Shown here: positions 56,102 to 64,000 of the stretch, piece after piece | Position numbering within the stretch: the first letter of the stretch is position 1 | How the letters are laid out: the number at the start of each line of letters is the position of its first letter | DNA from: Okibacterium sp. HSC-33S16 | GTDB lineage: Bacteria > Actinomycetota > Actinomycetes > Actinomycetales > Microbacteriaceae | Assembly (NCBI RefSeq): GCF_024171565.1 | Contig: NZ_JALJZZ010000002.1 | Location: forward strand, 558,001-622,000 | Length of the DNA stretch: 64,000 nt | Direction of reading: 5' to 3' | Program-made: the position numbers and the translations under genes | The notes under the pieces: generated by a model | Databases searched by the model: none | Told to the model about the DNA's origin: nothing | What the model saw: only the letters and a program-made list of their open reading frames with translations

Positions 56102-56146
56102 GAAGCTCCCCGCCGCACGCCTCCCCGGGTGCGGACGGGGAGCTTC
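56102..56146 (+). terminator. Strong hairpin between permease and histidine kinase
   Basis: Arms 56102-56118 and 56129-56146 form a 17-bp stem with one bulged A, 12 bases after the permease stop. There is no T-run. It may attenuate transcription so that the kinase and regulator are made at a lower level than the exporter. It also argues that kinase translation starts downstream. Confidence 0.65.
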
Positions 56147-56166
56147 GTCTGCCCCGGCCACCCGGA

Positions 56167-57339
56167 GTGATTCGTTCGTTCTGGGCGCGGCACCTGCGCA
56201 CAGCCGACATTCTCATCACCCTCATCTACGCGATCCCTGAAGCGGTTGCTCGAATCGTCACCTACGTCGATGGCTCGCTTCCGCCGGCGTTCAACACCCT
56301 GGAGCTGCTGCTCGGGGCGGTGACGGCCGTTGCTCTCTACAAGCGTCGAACGGCCCCGGTTACCGCCGTGGTCATCTCACTGGCCGTCAGCGCTCTCTTC
56401 ATCTGGAACGCAACGGGCATGGCCCCCATCGCGCTCGTCATTGCGTTGTACTCGATCGCCGTGCACCACAGCGTGCGAGCAGCCTGGATCGGTCTCGGAA
56501 CGACAGCCGTTGTGCTGACCGTGTCGGGCATTGTTACGGCAGGTCTCATCACCGACCCGGGCAACGACGATGTTGTATCCACGCTCGTCATCGGCCTCTT
56601 CGCTGTACTCATCGGTATCAATATCGGCAACCGCAAGCGCTACATCAGTGCTTTGGTCGACAGGGCAGGCCAGCTGGCTCGAGAACGTGACCAGCAAGCG
56701 CAGTTGGCCGCGGCATCCGAACGTTCGAGAATTGCCCGCGAGATGCATGACATCGTCGCACACAGCTTATCAGTGATGATTCGTTTAGCCGATGGCGCCG
56801 AGGCAATGGTGGAGAAGGACCCGGAAGCCTCGCTTGCGGCGATTCGCAATGTCGGCTCGACCGGGCGCGCGTCGCTCGCTGAGATGCGGCGGCTGCTCGG
56901 TGTGTTGCGCGACGAAGAGAACGAGATTGCCGAGCGGACCCCGCAGCCCACCCTCGAAGAATTGCCACAACTGGTGGAGAGTTATCAGGCTGCTGGCTTG
57001 CCCGCGACCCTGACGGTGACCGGAGTTCCTCCGACCGGTCAGGGGGCACAAATCACGATCTACCGTGCCGTGCAGGAAGCACTCACGAATGCCCTCCGCT
57101 ATGCGCGTCAGCCGACTCGGGTGGATGTGTTGCTCGAGTGCGTCGGTGCTGCTGTGACGGTCACGGTGACCGATGATGGCGCGCCCGGAGTCGCGGCCGC
57201 TTCCGAAGGCTCAGGGCGCGGCCTCATTGGAATGGCTGAACGGGCCGCCCTCTACGGCGGAAACGTAACGAGTGGCCGGTTGTCCGGCGGAGGCTGGCGG
57301 GTTCGAATGACCCTGCCGGAAGCAGGAGAAGAGCTGTGA
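56167..57339 (+). CDS. NarL-type sensor histidine kinase
   Basis: This protein of about 390 residues has an N-terminal membrane part with five or six spans (to about residue 160), then EMHDIVAHSLSVMIRLADGAE with the phosphoacceptor His near residue 195. The ATPase domain has QEALTNALRYARQP near residue 300 and GRGLIGMAERAALYGG. GTG 56167 is preferred because 56102-56146 folds as a hairpin; open frame continues upstream to 56005 with no standard start overlapping the permease stop. It ends overlapping the response regulator start by four bases. Confidence 0.88.
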   Translation: MIRSFWARHLRTADILITLIYAIPEAVARIVTYVDGSLPPAFNTLELLLGAVTAVALYKRRTAPVTAVVISLAVSALFIWNATGMAPIALVIALYSIAVHHSVRAAWIGLGTTAVVLTVSGIVTAGLITDPGNDDVVSTLVIGLFAVLIGINIGNRKRYISALVDRAGQLARERDQQAQLAAASERSRIAREMHDIVAHSLSVMIRLADGAEAMVEKDPEASLAAIRNVGSTGRASLAEMRRLLGVLRDEENEIAERTPQPTLEELPQLVESYQAAGLPATLTVTGVPPTGQGAQITIYRAVQEALTNALRYARQPTRVDVLLECVGAAVTVTVTDDGAPGVAAASEGSGRGLIGMAERAALYGGNVTSGRLSGGGWRVRMTLPEAGEEL

Positions 57340-57989
57340 CTATCCGTGTATTGATCGTCGACGACCAGGATCTGTTGCGCATGGGACTTTCCATGGTGCT
57401 TTCGGCGGAAGACGACATACAGGTGGTTGGCGAGGCTGCCGACGGTGCCACCGCGGTCGATCGGGCCGCGGCTCTCCAACCTGATGTGATCCTGATGGAC
57501 GTGCGGATGCCTGCGCTCGACGGCATTGAGGCAACGCGGCAGATCATCGCCAAACGGCCGGATGCCAAAGTCATCATCCTCACAACGTTCGATCTCGACG
57601 AGTACGCCTTCGGCGGGCTCAATGCCGGAGCCAGCGGGTTCCTCCTGAAGGATGCGCCGCCAATTGAGCTGCTCGCCGCCGTGCGCGCTGTAGCGACTGG
57701 TGAGGCCACGGTGTCGCCTCGAATCACCCGACGGATGCTTGACCTCTACGGCGGCAAGCTGCCGGTCAGCGGCTCCGATGGTTCCTCGGCTCGGCTGGCT
57801 GCGCTCACTGAGCGCGAGCGCGAGGTACTCATCGCCGTGGGTGAGGGGTTGTCGAATCCCGAGATCGCTTCGCGGTTGTTCCTCTCCGAATCCACGGTGA
57901 AGACACACGTCGGTCGGATCCTCTTCAAGCTGGAACTGCGCGACCGGGTGCAGGCCGTCATTCTCGCCCACCGCGAGGGTCTGGTCTGA
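57336..57989 (+). CDS. NarL/LuxR-family response regulator
   Basis: This 217-residue regulator has a receiver domain with VDDQDLLR near residue 8 and the phosphorylated Asp in LMDVRMPALDG near residue 54. The C-terminal LuxR helix-turn-helix (LTEREREVLIAVGEGLSNPEIASRLFLSESTVKTHVGRIL) is at residues 152-190. GTG 57336 overlaps the kinase stop. It probably controls the exporter in response to cell-envelope antibiotics; this is inferred from context. Confidence 0.94.
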   Translation: MTIRVLIVDDQDLLRMGLSMVLSAEDDIQVVGEAADGATAVDRAAALQPDVILMDVRMPALDGIEATRQIIAKRPDAKVIILTTFDLDEYAFGGLNAGASGFLLKDAPPIELLAAVRAVATGEATVSPRITRRMLDLYGGKLPVSGSDGSSARLAALTEREREVLIAVGEGLSNPEIASRLFLSESTVKTHVGRILFKLELRDRVQAVILAHREGLV

Positions 57990-58068
57990 CCCTAAGAAAA
58001 CCTGAGCAATTCTCACCCGAAAAGGGGGGAGTGCTCAAGGGTGCGCCCGGGTTACTCTTTCACCACAG

Positions 58069-58089
58069 AACGTGAAATTCCATCACGTT
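58069..58089 (+). terminator. Small hairpin after the response regulator gene
   Basis: AACGTGA (58069-58075) and TCACGTT (58083-58089) pair around seven bases and are followed by TTGCG. It could be a weak terminator or an operator for the next gene. Confidence 0.4.
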
Positions 58090-58192
58090 TTGCGTCTTGC
58101 GGCCACAGCGAGCCGTCGCTCCTCCTTCCTACAGCAGCCATGCCAGGAGGCGGTGATTCTCGCGGCCAATTTCTGGTGAGAAGAGTTCTGAA

Positions 58193-61100
58193 GTGTCTGG
58201 GTCGAGCAAATTAGGGTCGTGGGTCGGTACACGATTGTCGCGCACTTCCGTGGCTCTCGCTGCCGTGCTCGGGCTGGTAATCACCGTGGCCGTACCTCTG
58301 GGCATGGGCGCGGCCCATGCGGCAGGGCCTTGCGATCCGGGCTCCAACGCGATCGTTTGTGAGAATTCCAAGCCAGGAACGAGCCCGGAGATTTGGGACA
58401 TTTGGCGTGCCGGCGATCCTAGTATTCAGGGCTTCGCGACCGACATCAGTGTCAATGTTGGCAATCAAGTTGACTTCAAGATCGACTCGGAGGTACTCGG
58501 CTACACCGTCGACATCTACCGGACTGGTTACTACCAAGGTCTCGGTGCACGGTACATCGATTCCGCAGATCTGGCGCCAAATCGCCCCCCGACTCAGGAC
58601 GAGTGCATTACTGATGAAGAAACCGAAATCTACGACTGCGGCACGTGGGACGTATCGGCGTCATGGGATGTTCCTGCCAACGCCGTTTCAGGCGTGTATA
58701 TCGCCCGTCTGACCAGGACAGACACCGGCGGATCGAGCCACATCATCTTCATCGTTCGCGATGAAGCGAGTACCTCTGACGTTCTCTTCCAGACGTCGGA
58801 CCCCACGTGGCACGCGTATAACACCTACGGCGGAAGCGACTTCTATCAGGGCGCAGACAATGGCCGCGCATACAAAATCAGCTACAACCGGCCGTTCAAC
58901 ACTCGCGCCGACATGGAGGGGCGTGACTTCTACTTCTCCAGCGAGTACGCACAAGTGCGATTCATGGAGAAGAACGGCTACGACGTCAGTTATTTCAGCG
59001 GCATCGACACCGACCGATTCGGATCCTTGCTGACCAACCACAATGTCTTTTTGTCGGTGGGACACGACGAGTACTGGTCGGGAGCGCAGAAGGCCAACAT
59101 CGAGGCTGCTCGGGACGCCGGCGTGAATCTTCAGTTCCTTGCCGGCAATGAAGGCTATTGGCGGACGAGATACGAGCCTTCGTCCGATGCAAGCGCGACC
59201 CCATATCGCACGCTGGTCAGTTACAAGGAAACCTGGAGCAACAAGAAACTCGATCCGTCCTCTGAGTGGACCGGAACCTGGCGTGACCCGCGGTACGCAC
59301 CATCCACAGCGGGAGCTGCCCAGCCCGAGAACAAGCTCATTGGGACGCTCTATCAGGTCAACTACTCCGACCTCGCCGTGGCCGTTTCTTCCCGTGAGGG
59401 CAAGTTGCGTCTCTGGCGGAACACAAGTTTGACAAGCCTGCCCGCGGGCTCGACGACATCCCTGGCACCACACACCGTCGGATACGAGTCGAACGAAGAC
59501 GTGGACAACGGCTTCCGGCCCGGCGGGTTGATCCGGCTATCTACGACGACGGGTGATGTGCCTGAGTATCTGCAGGACTATGGCAACACCGTCAAGTCTG
59601 GAACGACAACTCACCATTTGACTCTCTACCGCGCTTCGAGCGGTGCGCTGGTTTTCTCCGCCGGAAGTGTCCAGTGGGCGTGGGGACTTGACTCCGAACA
59701 TGACGGGGACGGTGCCGCTGCCGACCGCCGGATGCAGCAGGCGCAGGTGAACCTGCTTGCGGACATGGGGGCCCAGCCCTCTTCGCTAGACGCTGCCCTC
59801 GTTCGAGCAACCGCAAGTTCCGACACGGTGGCTCCGACGGCTACCATCACCAGTCATCCACAAAGTGTTTCCATGTCACACGGTTCCGTGGTTGAACTGG
59901 GTGGAACCGCATCGGATGTGGGCGGGCAGGTCGCCGCAGTGGAGGTTTCGACGGACAACGGAGCAACGTGGCACCCTGCCGTAGGGACCACCGACTGGTC
60001 GTTTCGATACGTTCAGAAAGGGAGTGGAGCAACCCCGGTCCTCGTCCGAGCAATTGACGACAGTGCCAACTATCCCGCCACTCCGACGGCGCTCTCGGTC
60101 GACGTCACAGGACCATATTCGGTCTTTGGCAACGTGCTGCCCATTGTCCCCGACAGCGGCGACAATTCAGCTGGAGAACTCGGGCTGCGCTTTACGCCGA
60201 CCAGCAATGGATTCGTCTCCGGGGTGCGGTTCTTCAAGAGCGCCGCAAACACCGGCATTCATACCGGATCACTCTGGCGGGACGATGGTGTGCGGCTGGC
60301 CAACACCACCTTCTCAGAGGAGACCCCTTCCGGGTGGCAAACCGCCATGTTCGATGTCCCTGTCCCGGTCACCGCTGGTCGAACCTACGTCGTCTCATAC
60401 TTCGCCCCCATGGGGCACTACTCCATCGAGTCAGACTTCGCTGACTATGGACCAGTCGATTCACACTTGCTTACCGTCGCAGGCGGTTTCGGATCACGCG
60501 CAGCCGCGGTGCACAGCACTGACGGGACATACCCGTCGCAAAGCTTTGGACGCAGCAATTACTTCGTCGATGCGATCTTCGATGTTGTGGACACATCGCC
60601 GCTCGTTGCGCTCCAACAATGGCCCCACCCTGGATCGTCGAGCGTCGCCACGTCGACAACGGTTCGCGCTGTTCTCTCAAAGGACGTCGCAGCGGACGCC
60701 GCAGACTTCGTGGTCCGGGACAGCTTGGGCGTGACGGTGAGCGGCACGACGACCTACGACGCCCTCACACGTATCGTTACCTTCACTCCCTCCTTGCCCC
60801 TTGCCGGTTTCGTGAAGTATTCGGTCTCGCTCTCCGTATGGGGTGCGGCTGGAGCGGAAGCGGTCGCTGGGGGCGAGTGGTCCTTCACTACGGTGAAGCC
60901 TCCAGCACAGGCTGGAATATGTCCGTGCAGTCTTTACGACGATGGGGACCTGCCAGGAATCGTTGATGTCGGCGACCCCGACGCCGTCACGCTGGGGGTT
61001 CGTTTCTCCGCTAGCGAGAACGGCATTATTCGGGGAATCCGCTTCTACAAGGCCGCTGGGAACACTGGAGTTCACGTCGGTGCTCTCTGGTCGTCCGACG

Positions 61101-62869
61101 GCGATTCCCTGGCGACGGCGATCTTCAGTGATGAGAGTTCGTCCGGATGGCAAACGGTGTATTTCGCTCAGCCGGTGTCGGTGATTGCGGGGACCGAATA
61201 TGTCGCTTCCTACCGAACTCCGGTCGGTCACTATTCGGCGACCCCAGGTGCATATGTGGGGACGGGCTTGACCAAGGGGCCTTTGCACGTCGCCGCGGAT
61301 TCAGGCGTGTACAGCTACGCCAACCAGTTCCCGAGCGCGCGAACCTCGACGGGGTATGCCGTTGATGTTCTGTTCGAGTCGACCCCAGACCCGTTGACCG
61401 TGGTGGGTACAAACCCTGCGGCTGGGGCCCTTGGCGTGGCGAGGGATGCTGGCATCTCGATTAGTTTCTCCACAGCGGTGGCGGATGGATACCAGGTCGC
61501 CGTCTCTGCAAATGGGAATGTTGAAGGTACATCCGTGCTGAGCGGTAACCGGAAAACCATCATCTTCACGCCGAACGAAGATCTCCCTATTGACGAGCAA
61601 GTCGAGGTAACGGTGTCGGGGATCCGGTCGACCGGCGGCATCGCACTAGCCAATCAGCAGTGGTCCTTCCATACCGCCGAATCCGATGCGCCGAGCGCGA
61701 AATACACAATGTTTGGTGCAGAAGTGCCAGCGGTTCCTGCGGCTACTGACGATTCGTCACCCGTAGAACTCGGGATGGCCTTCACCACCAGTGAGCCAGG
61801 TTCGGTGACAGCGATTCGCTTCTTCAAGGGTCCCGGGAATGACGGTGTGCATACCGGATCGCTTTGGAACTCTGCGGGTGAGAGGCTCGCGACGGTGCAC
61901 TTCGGCGGCGGATCGAGCACCGGGTGGCAAACCGCAGCGCTCTCGGCGCCGGTGCCCCTCACCCCAGGTCAACAGTATGTGGTGTCCTACTTCGCGCCAC
62001 AGGGGCATTATTCGTACACATCGGGATACTTCCAGTCGATGAAGACATCCGGGCCGCTCACGGGCATCGCCGGGCGCTTCTTCTACGGAGCCGAGGGAGG
62101 GTTCCCTCTGTACCCGTTCAACGGCACGAATTACTTCGTGGATCTCGAGTTCGCGTCGTCGGTCGCTGGTCCGACTCCAACGCCGACTCCAACGCCGACT
62201 CCAACGCCGACTCCAACGCCGACTCCAACGCCGACTCCAACGCCGACTCCAACGCCGACTCCAACGCCGACTCCGACCCCAACGCCTACGCCGACCCCAA
62301 CGCCTACGCCGACCCCAACGCCTACGCCGACGCCTACGCCGACCCCAACTCCGACCGAACCAACGGAGCCGTTGATCGATCCACTGACCCAGCCCGGAGT
62401 CACATCATTGTTTGCCCCAGCTACGGTGCCGGATACAACGAACTGGGACGACGCAGGTCCAGTGCAGCTCGGAATGACCTTCACCCCCTCCGCCAACGGA
62501 GAGGTCCTCGGAGTTCGATTCTTCAAAGGGACTCAGGACACCGGGACGCACCGCGGGTATCTCTGGAACGCCAACGGGGACCTGCTAGCGGAAGCAACCT
62601 TCTTCCACGAGACCGCTGAGGGCTGGCAATTCGCTGTGTTCGACTCTCCGGTCCAGGTGCTGGCGGGGCAGAACTACACCGCCAGCTATTTAGCGCCGAA
62701 CGGCCACTATTCGCTTTCCGCCCATGGCCTGGCGAACCCGGTGACCGCAGGTCCTTTGAGCTCGCTGGCCCGGGGAGGGGCATACACCTACGACGCCTCA
62801 GTGACCGCACCAGTGCAAACGACTCCGCACAACTTCTGGGTCGACGTCATGTTTAGGCCAACGCCTTGA
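58193..62869 (+). CDS. Large secreted protein: N,N-dimethylformamidase-like domain plus four DUF4082 domains
   Basis: This 1558-residue protein starts with a signal peptide (cut near residue 43, after AAHA). Residues 45-535 resemble the large-subunit fold of N,N-dimethylformamidase (YTVDIYRTGYYQGLGAR; GHDEYWSGAQKANIEAARDAG). An Ig-like segment covers about 543-635. Four DUF4082 domains follow at about 640-799, 908-1062, 1170-1321 and 1405-1558, each with GxRFFK...HTGSLW and YFVD/FWVD ends, and two Big-type Ig segments lie between them. A (Pro-Thr) linker occupies about 1326-1389. Base composition looks less GC-rich than upstream. It is probably a cell-surface carbohydrate-active or adhesive protein of a polysaccharide locus. 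Confidence 0.82.
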   Translation: MSGSSKLGSWVGTRLSRTSVALAAVLGLVITVAVPLGMGAAHAAGPCDPGSNAIVCENSKPGTSPEIWDIWRAGDPSIQGFATDISVNVGNQVDFKIDSEVLGYTVDIYRTGYYQGLGARYIDSADLAPNRPPTQDECITDEETEIYDCGTWDVSASWDVPANAVSGVYIARLTRTDTGGSSHIIFIVRDEASTSDVLFQTSDPTWHAYNTYGGSDFYQGADNGRAYKISYNRPFNTRADMEGRDFYFSSEYAQVRFMEKNGYDVSYFSGIDTDRFGSLLTNHNVFLSVGHDEYWSGAQKANIEAARDAGVNLQFLAGNEGYWRTRYEPSSDASATPYRTLVSYKETWSNKKLDPSSEWTGTWRDPRYAPSTAGAAQPENKLIGTLYQVNYSDLAVAVSSREGKLRLWRNTSLTSLPAGSTTSLAPHTVGYESNEDVDNGFRPGGLIRLSTTTGDVPEYLQDYGNTVKSGTTTHHLTLYRASSGALVFSAGSVQWAWGLDSEHDGDGAAADRRMQQAQVNLLADMGAQPSSLDAALVRATASSDTVAPTATITSHPQSVSMSHGSVVELGGTASDVGGQVAAVEVSTDNGATWHPAVGTTDWSFRYVQKGSGATPVLVRAIDDSANYPATPTALSVDVTGPYSVFGNVLPIVPDSGDNSAGELGLRFTPTSNGFVSGVRFFKSAANTGIHTGSLWRDDGVRLANTTFSEETPSGWQTAMFDVPVPVTAGRTYVVSYFAPMGHYSIESDFADYGPVDSHLLTVAGGFGSRAAAVHSTDGTYPSQSFGRSNYFVDAIFDVVDTSPLVALQQWPHPGSSSVATSTTVRAVLSKDVAADAADFVVRDSLGVTVSGTTTYDALTRIVTFTPSLPLAGFVKYSVSLSVWGAAGAEAVAGGEWSFTTVKPPAQAGICPCSLYDDGDLPGIVDVGDPDAVTLGVRFSASENGIIRGIRFYKAAGNTGVHVGALWSSDGDSLATAIFSDESSSGWQTVYFAQPVSVIAGTEYVASYRTPVGHYSATPGAYVGTGLTKGPLHVAADSGVYSYANQFPSARTSTGYAVDVLFESTPDPLTVVGTNPAAGALGVARDAGISISFSTAVADGYQVAVSANGNVEGTSVLSGNRKTIIFTPNEDLPIDEQVEVTVSGIRSTGGIALANQQWSFHTAESDAPSAKYTMFGAEVPAVPAATDDSSPVELGMAFTTSEPGSVTAIRFFKGPGNDGVHTGSLWNSAGERLATVHFGGGSSTGWQTAALSAPVPLTPGQQYVVSYFAPQGHYSYTSGYFQSMKTSGPLTGIAGRFFYGAEGGFPLYPFNGTNYFVDLEFASSVAGPTPTPTPTPTPTPTPTPTPTPTPTPTPTPTPTPTPTPTPTPTPTPTPTPTPTPTPTPTPTPTEPTEPLIDPLTQPGVTSLFAPATVPDTTNWDDAGPVQLGMTFTPSANGEVLGVRFFKGTQDTGTHRGYLWNANGDLLAEATFFHETAEGWQFAVFDSPVQVLAGQNYTASYLAPNGHYSLSAHGLANPVTAGPLSSLARGGAYTYDASVTAPVQTTPHNFWVDVMFRPTP
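62170..62352 (+). repeat. 12-bp and 18-bp minisatellite coding a Pro-Thr linker
   Basis: About nine copies of CCGACTCCAACG are followed by CCGACCCCAACGCCTACG-type units. All unit lengths are multiples of six, so slippage would change linker length but not frame. Confidence 0.9.
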
Positions 62870-62925
62870 GCCGCCGCACACCGACCATCAATCGCACAGA
62901 CCATAACGCCACGAGGGGAAGAAAA

Positions 62926-63993
62926 TTGACACACGAAAAACTCCGGATTGCTGTTGTAGGCGCCGGCTACTGGGGACCCAACCTCGCTCGAAATTTCTCA
63001 ACCAGCCCCGACTGGGATCTCGTCGCGATCTGTGATCTAGACCGGGATCGTGCAGAACGAGTCGCGAATCAGGTGGGTCAGGTGCCGGTGGTCACATCTC
63101 TTGACGAACTTCTGTCTTCGGACGATCTGGATGCGATCGCAATCGCAACCCCAGCGAGGACTCACTATCCGATCGCCATGCAGGCGCTTGCCGCGGGGAA
63201 ACACGTGGTTGTTGAGAAGCCTCTCGCGGATTCAACGAGCAACGGCCAGGCAATGGTGCTTGAAGCCGCAACCCGCGGTCTCATACTGATGGCGGATCAC
63301 ACCTACTGCTACACGCCAGCGGTGCTCAAGATCCGTGAACTCATCGCGGCCGGAGATTTGGGTGAGATTCTCTTCATCGACTCAGTTCGTATCAACCTCG
63401 GTCTTATCCAACCGGATGTTGATGTTTTCTGGGACCTCGCGCCTCACGACCTTTCCATTCTGGACTTCGTTCTCCCTGGGGGCCTTCGACCGACGGCCGT
63501 TGCCGCCCAGGGTGCTGACCCTCTCGGAGCTGGTCGATCTTGTATCGGATACCTCACGCTGCCTCTGGAGAGTGGAGCGATCGCGCACATCCACGTCAAC
63601 TGGCTGAGTCCCACCAAGATCCGGCAAATGGTCATTGGGGGAACCAAGCGAACCTTGGTGTGGGATGACCTGAATCCCCAGCAACGACTGAGTGTGTATG
63701 ACCGCGGTGTCGATCTCGGGAAGCAATCTGCCGGGCGCACCGATCGTCGCGACGCGAATATCTCATACAGGCTGGGCGACACCTGGTCGCCAGCTCTGCC
63801 GGAACGGGAGGCCCTGTCAACAATGGCGGCCGAATTCGCTGCGAGTATCCGTTCGGGCCAACCGTCGCGGACCGACGGGGAAGCGGGGCTTCGAGTGCTT
63901 TCCGTGCTCGAGGCAGCGAGTCGCAGCCTGGCGGACTCCGGCAGCGCAGTGCCACCAACCCAAGGAGATCGACAGATGGAGACAGCGCGATGA
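62926..63993 (+). CDS. Gfo/Idh/MocA-family oxidoreductase
   Basis: This 355-residue NAD(P)-dependent dehydrogenase has IAVVGAGYWGPNLARNF near residue 7 (Rossmann loop) and the family signature AGKHVVVEKPLADS near residue 88, with the Glu-Lys-Pro motif. Members in polysaccharide loci oxidise sugar nucleotides, as WbpB-like enzymes do. TTG 62926 was chosen because GAGGGGAAG lies just upstream and homology starts there; an upstream TTG at 62866 would add 20 residues. It ends overlapping the next gene's ATG by four bases. Confidence 0.9.
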   Translation: MTHEKLRIAVVGAGYWGPNLARNFSTSPDWDLVAICDLDRDRAERVANQVGQVPVVTSLDELLSSDDLDAIAIATPARTHYPIAMQALAAGKHVVVEKPLADSTSNGQAMVLEAATRGLILMADHTYCYTPAVLKIRELIAAGDLGEILFIDSVRINLGLIQPDVDVFWDLAPHDLSILDFVLPGGLRPTAVAAQGADPLGAGRSCIGYLTLPLESGAIAHIHVNWLSPTKIRQMVIGGTKRTLVWDDLNPQQRLSVYDRGVDLGKQSAGRTDRRDANISYRLGDTWSPALPEREALSTMAAEFAASIRSGQPSRTDGEAGLRVLSVLEAASRSLADSGSAVPPTQGDRQMETAR

Positions 63994-64000
63994 GTGCACT
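63990..64000 (+). CDS. Start of the next gene, cut by the window edge
   Basis: ATG 63990 overlaps the dehydrogenase stop (ATGA), with AAGGAG about fifteen bases before it. Only Met-Ser-Ala is visible. In such loci the partner is often an acyltransferase or aminotransferase; nothing more can be said. Confidence 0.5.

Noticed and set aside
62131-62526. Antisense frame coding a Gly-Val repeat protein
   Set aside because: It is the complement of the Pro-Thr minisatellite; the sense strand carries the secreted protein.

Overview
The window looks like chromosomal DNA of a high-GC Gram-positive actinobacterium, most likely a member of the Microbacteriaceae. The support is the strong GC bias at third codon positions, an actinobacterial DUF3073 protein beside the purine genes, an Rv2578c-type radical SAM protein, an IclR-type hut regulon, many GTG starts, and many genes whose start codon lies six bases after a -10 hexamer (leaderless mRNAs). 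I see no rRNA, tRNA, insertion sequence, integrase or CRISPR array.

Layout. 0-4.6 kb: purM-purF, two small orphan proteins, a MarR regulator, a PGPGW membrane protein and DUF3073. 4.7-12.3 kb: a minus-strand ion operon (KimA-like K+ permease and a CrcB fluoride-channel pair), a PadR/DUF4097 envelope-stress-type pair with its operator, a RibD-like reductase, a rhodanese, a TipA-like MerR regulator with a textbook 19-bp spacer promoter, a frameshifted DUF1801 gene and YczE. 12.4-18.1 kb: a MocR/YczR regulator, a second RibD-like reductase and an RND efflux pump. 18.2-21.1 kb: a sphingosine-phosphate-lyase-like decarboxylase overlapping a GPH/MFSD2-type transporter. 21.1-27.4 kb: the histidine utilisation regulon hutG / hutIUH / hutR with two matching operator boxes; hutR carries an in-frame TAG at codon 4. 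27.2-32.4 kb: a DedA protein whose tail runs antisense into hutR, a GNAT acetyltransferase, a HesB-like protein without cysteines, GlsB/YeaQ and a DEAD-box helicase with a repeat-rich N-terminus. 32.6-39.3 kb: radical SAM protein, an ECF vitamin transporter of YkoEDC architecture, pirin, GNAT and an EamA permease. 39.3-40.0 kb: a non-coding, highly ordered repeat array. 40.1-42.3 kb: copper-handling genes (YcnI, CopC). 42.4-57.9 kb: RecQ, acyl-CoA oxidase, a drug-type ABC exporter with TetR regulator, two oxidoreductases, malate dehydrogenase, prolyl aminopeptidase, a zinc peptidase, and an ABC exporter followed by a histidine kinase/response regulator pair. 58.2-64 kb: a 1558-residue secreted multidomain protein and a Gfo/Idh/MocA dehydrogenase, which look like the start of a cell-surface polysaccharide cluster that continues past the window.

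The most interesting signals are: (1) the array at 39.38-39.97 kb, two tandem copies of a 297-bp unit built from 20-bp motifs at about 40-bp intervals, each copy headed by an element with inverted ends; (2) an octamer, ACGGATGC/GCATCCGT, present at least 29 times in both orientations, mostly inside genes but also as the stem of two terminators, an arrangement like DNA uptake sequences; (3) the nonsense codon in hutR although its two operators are conserved at identical distances from their target starts. The last 6 kb lack the octamer and look less GC-rich, which fits a different origin for the surface-polysaccharide locus.
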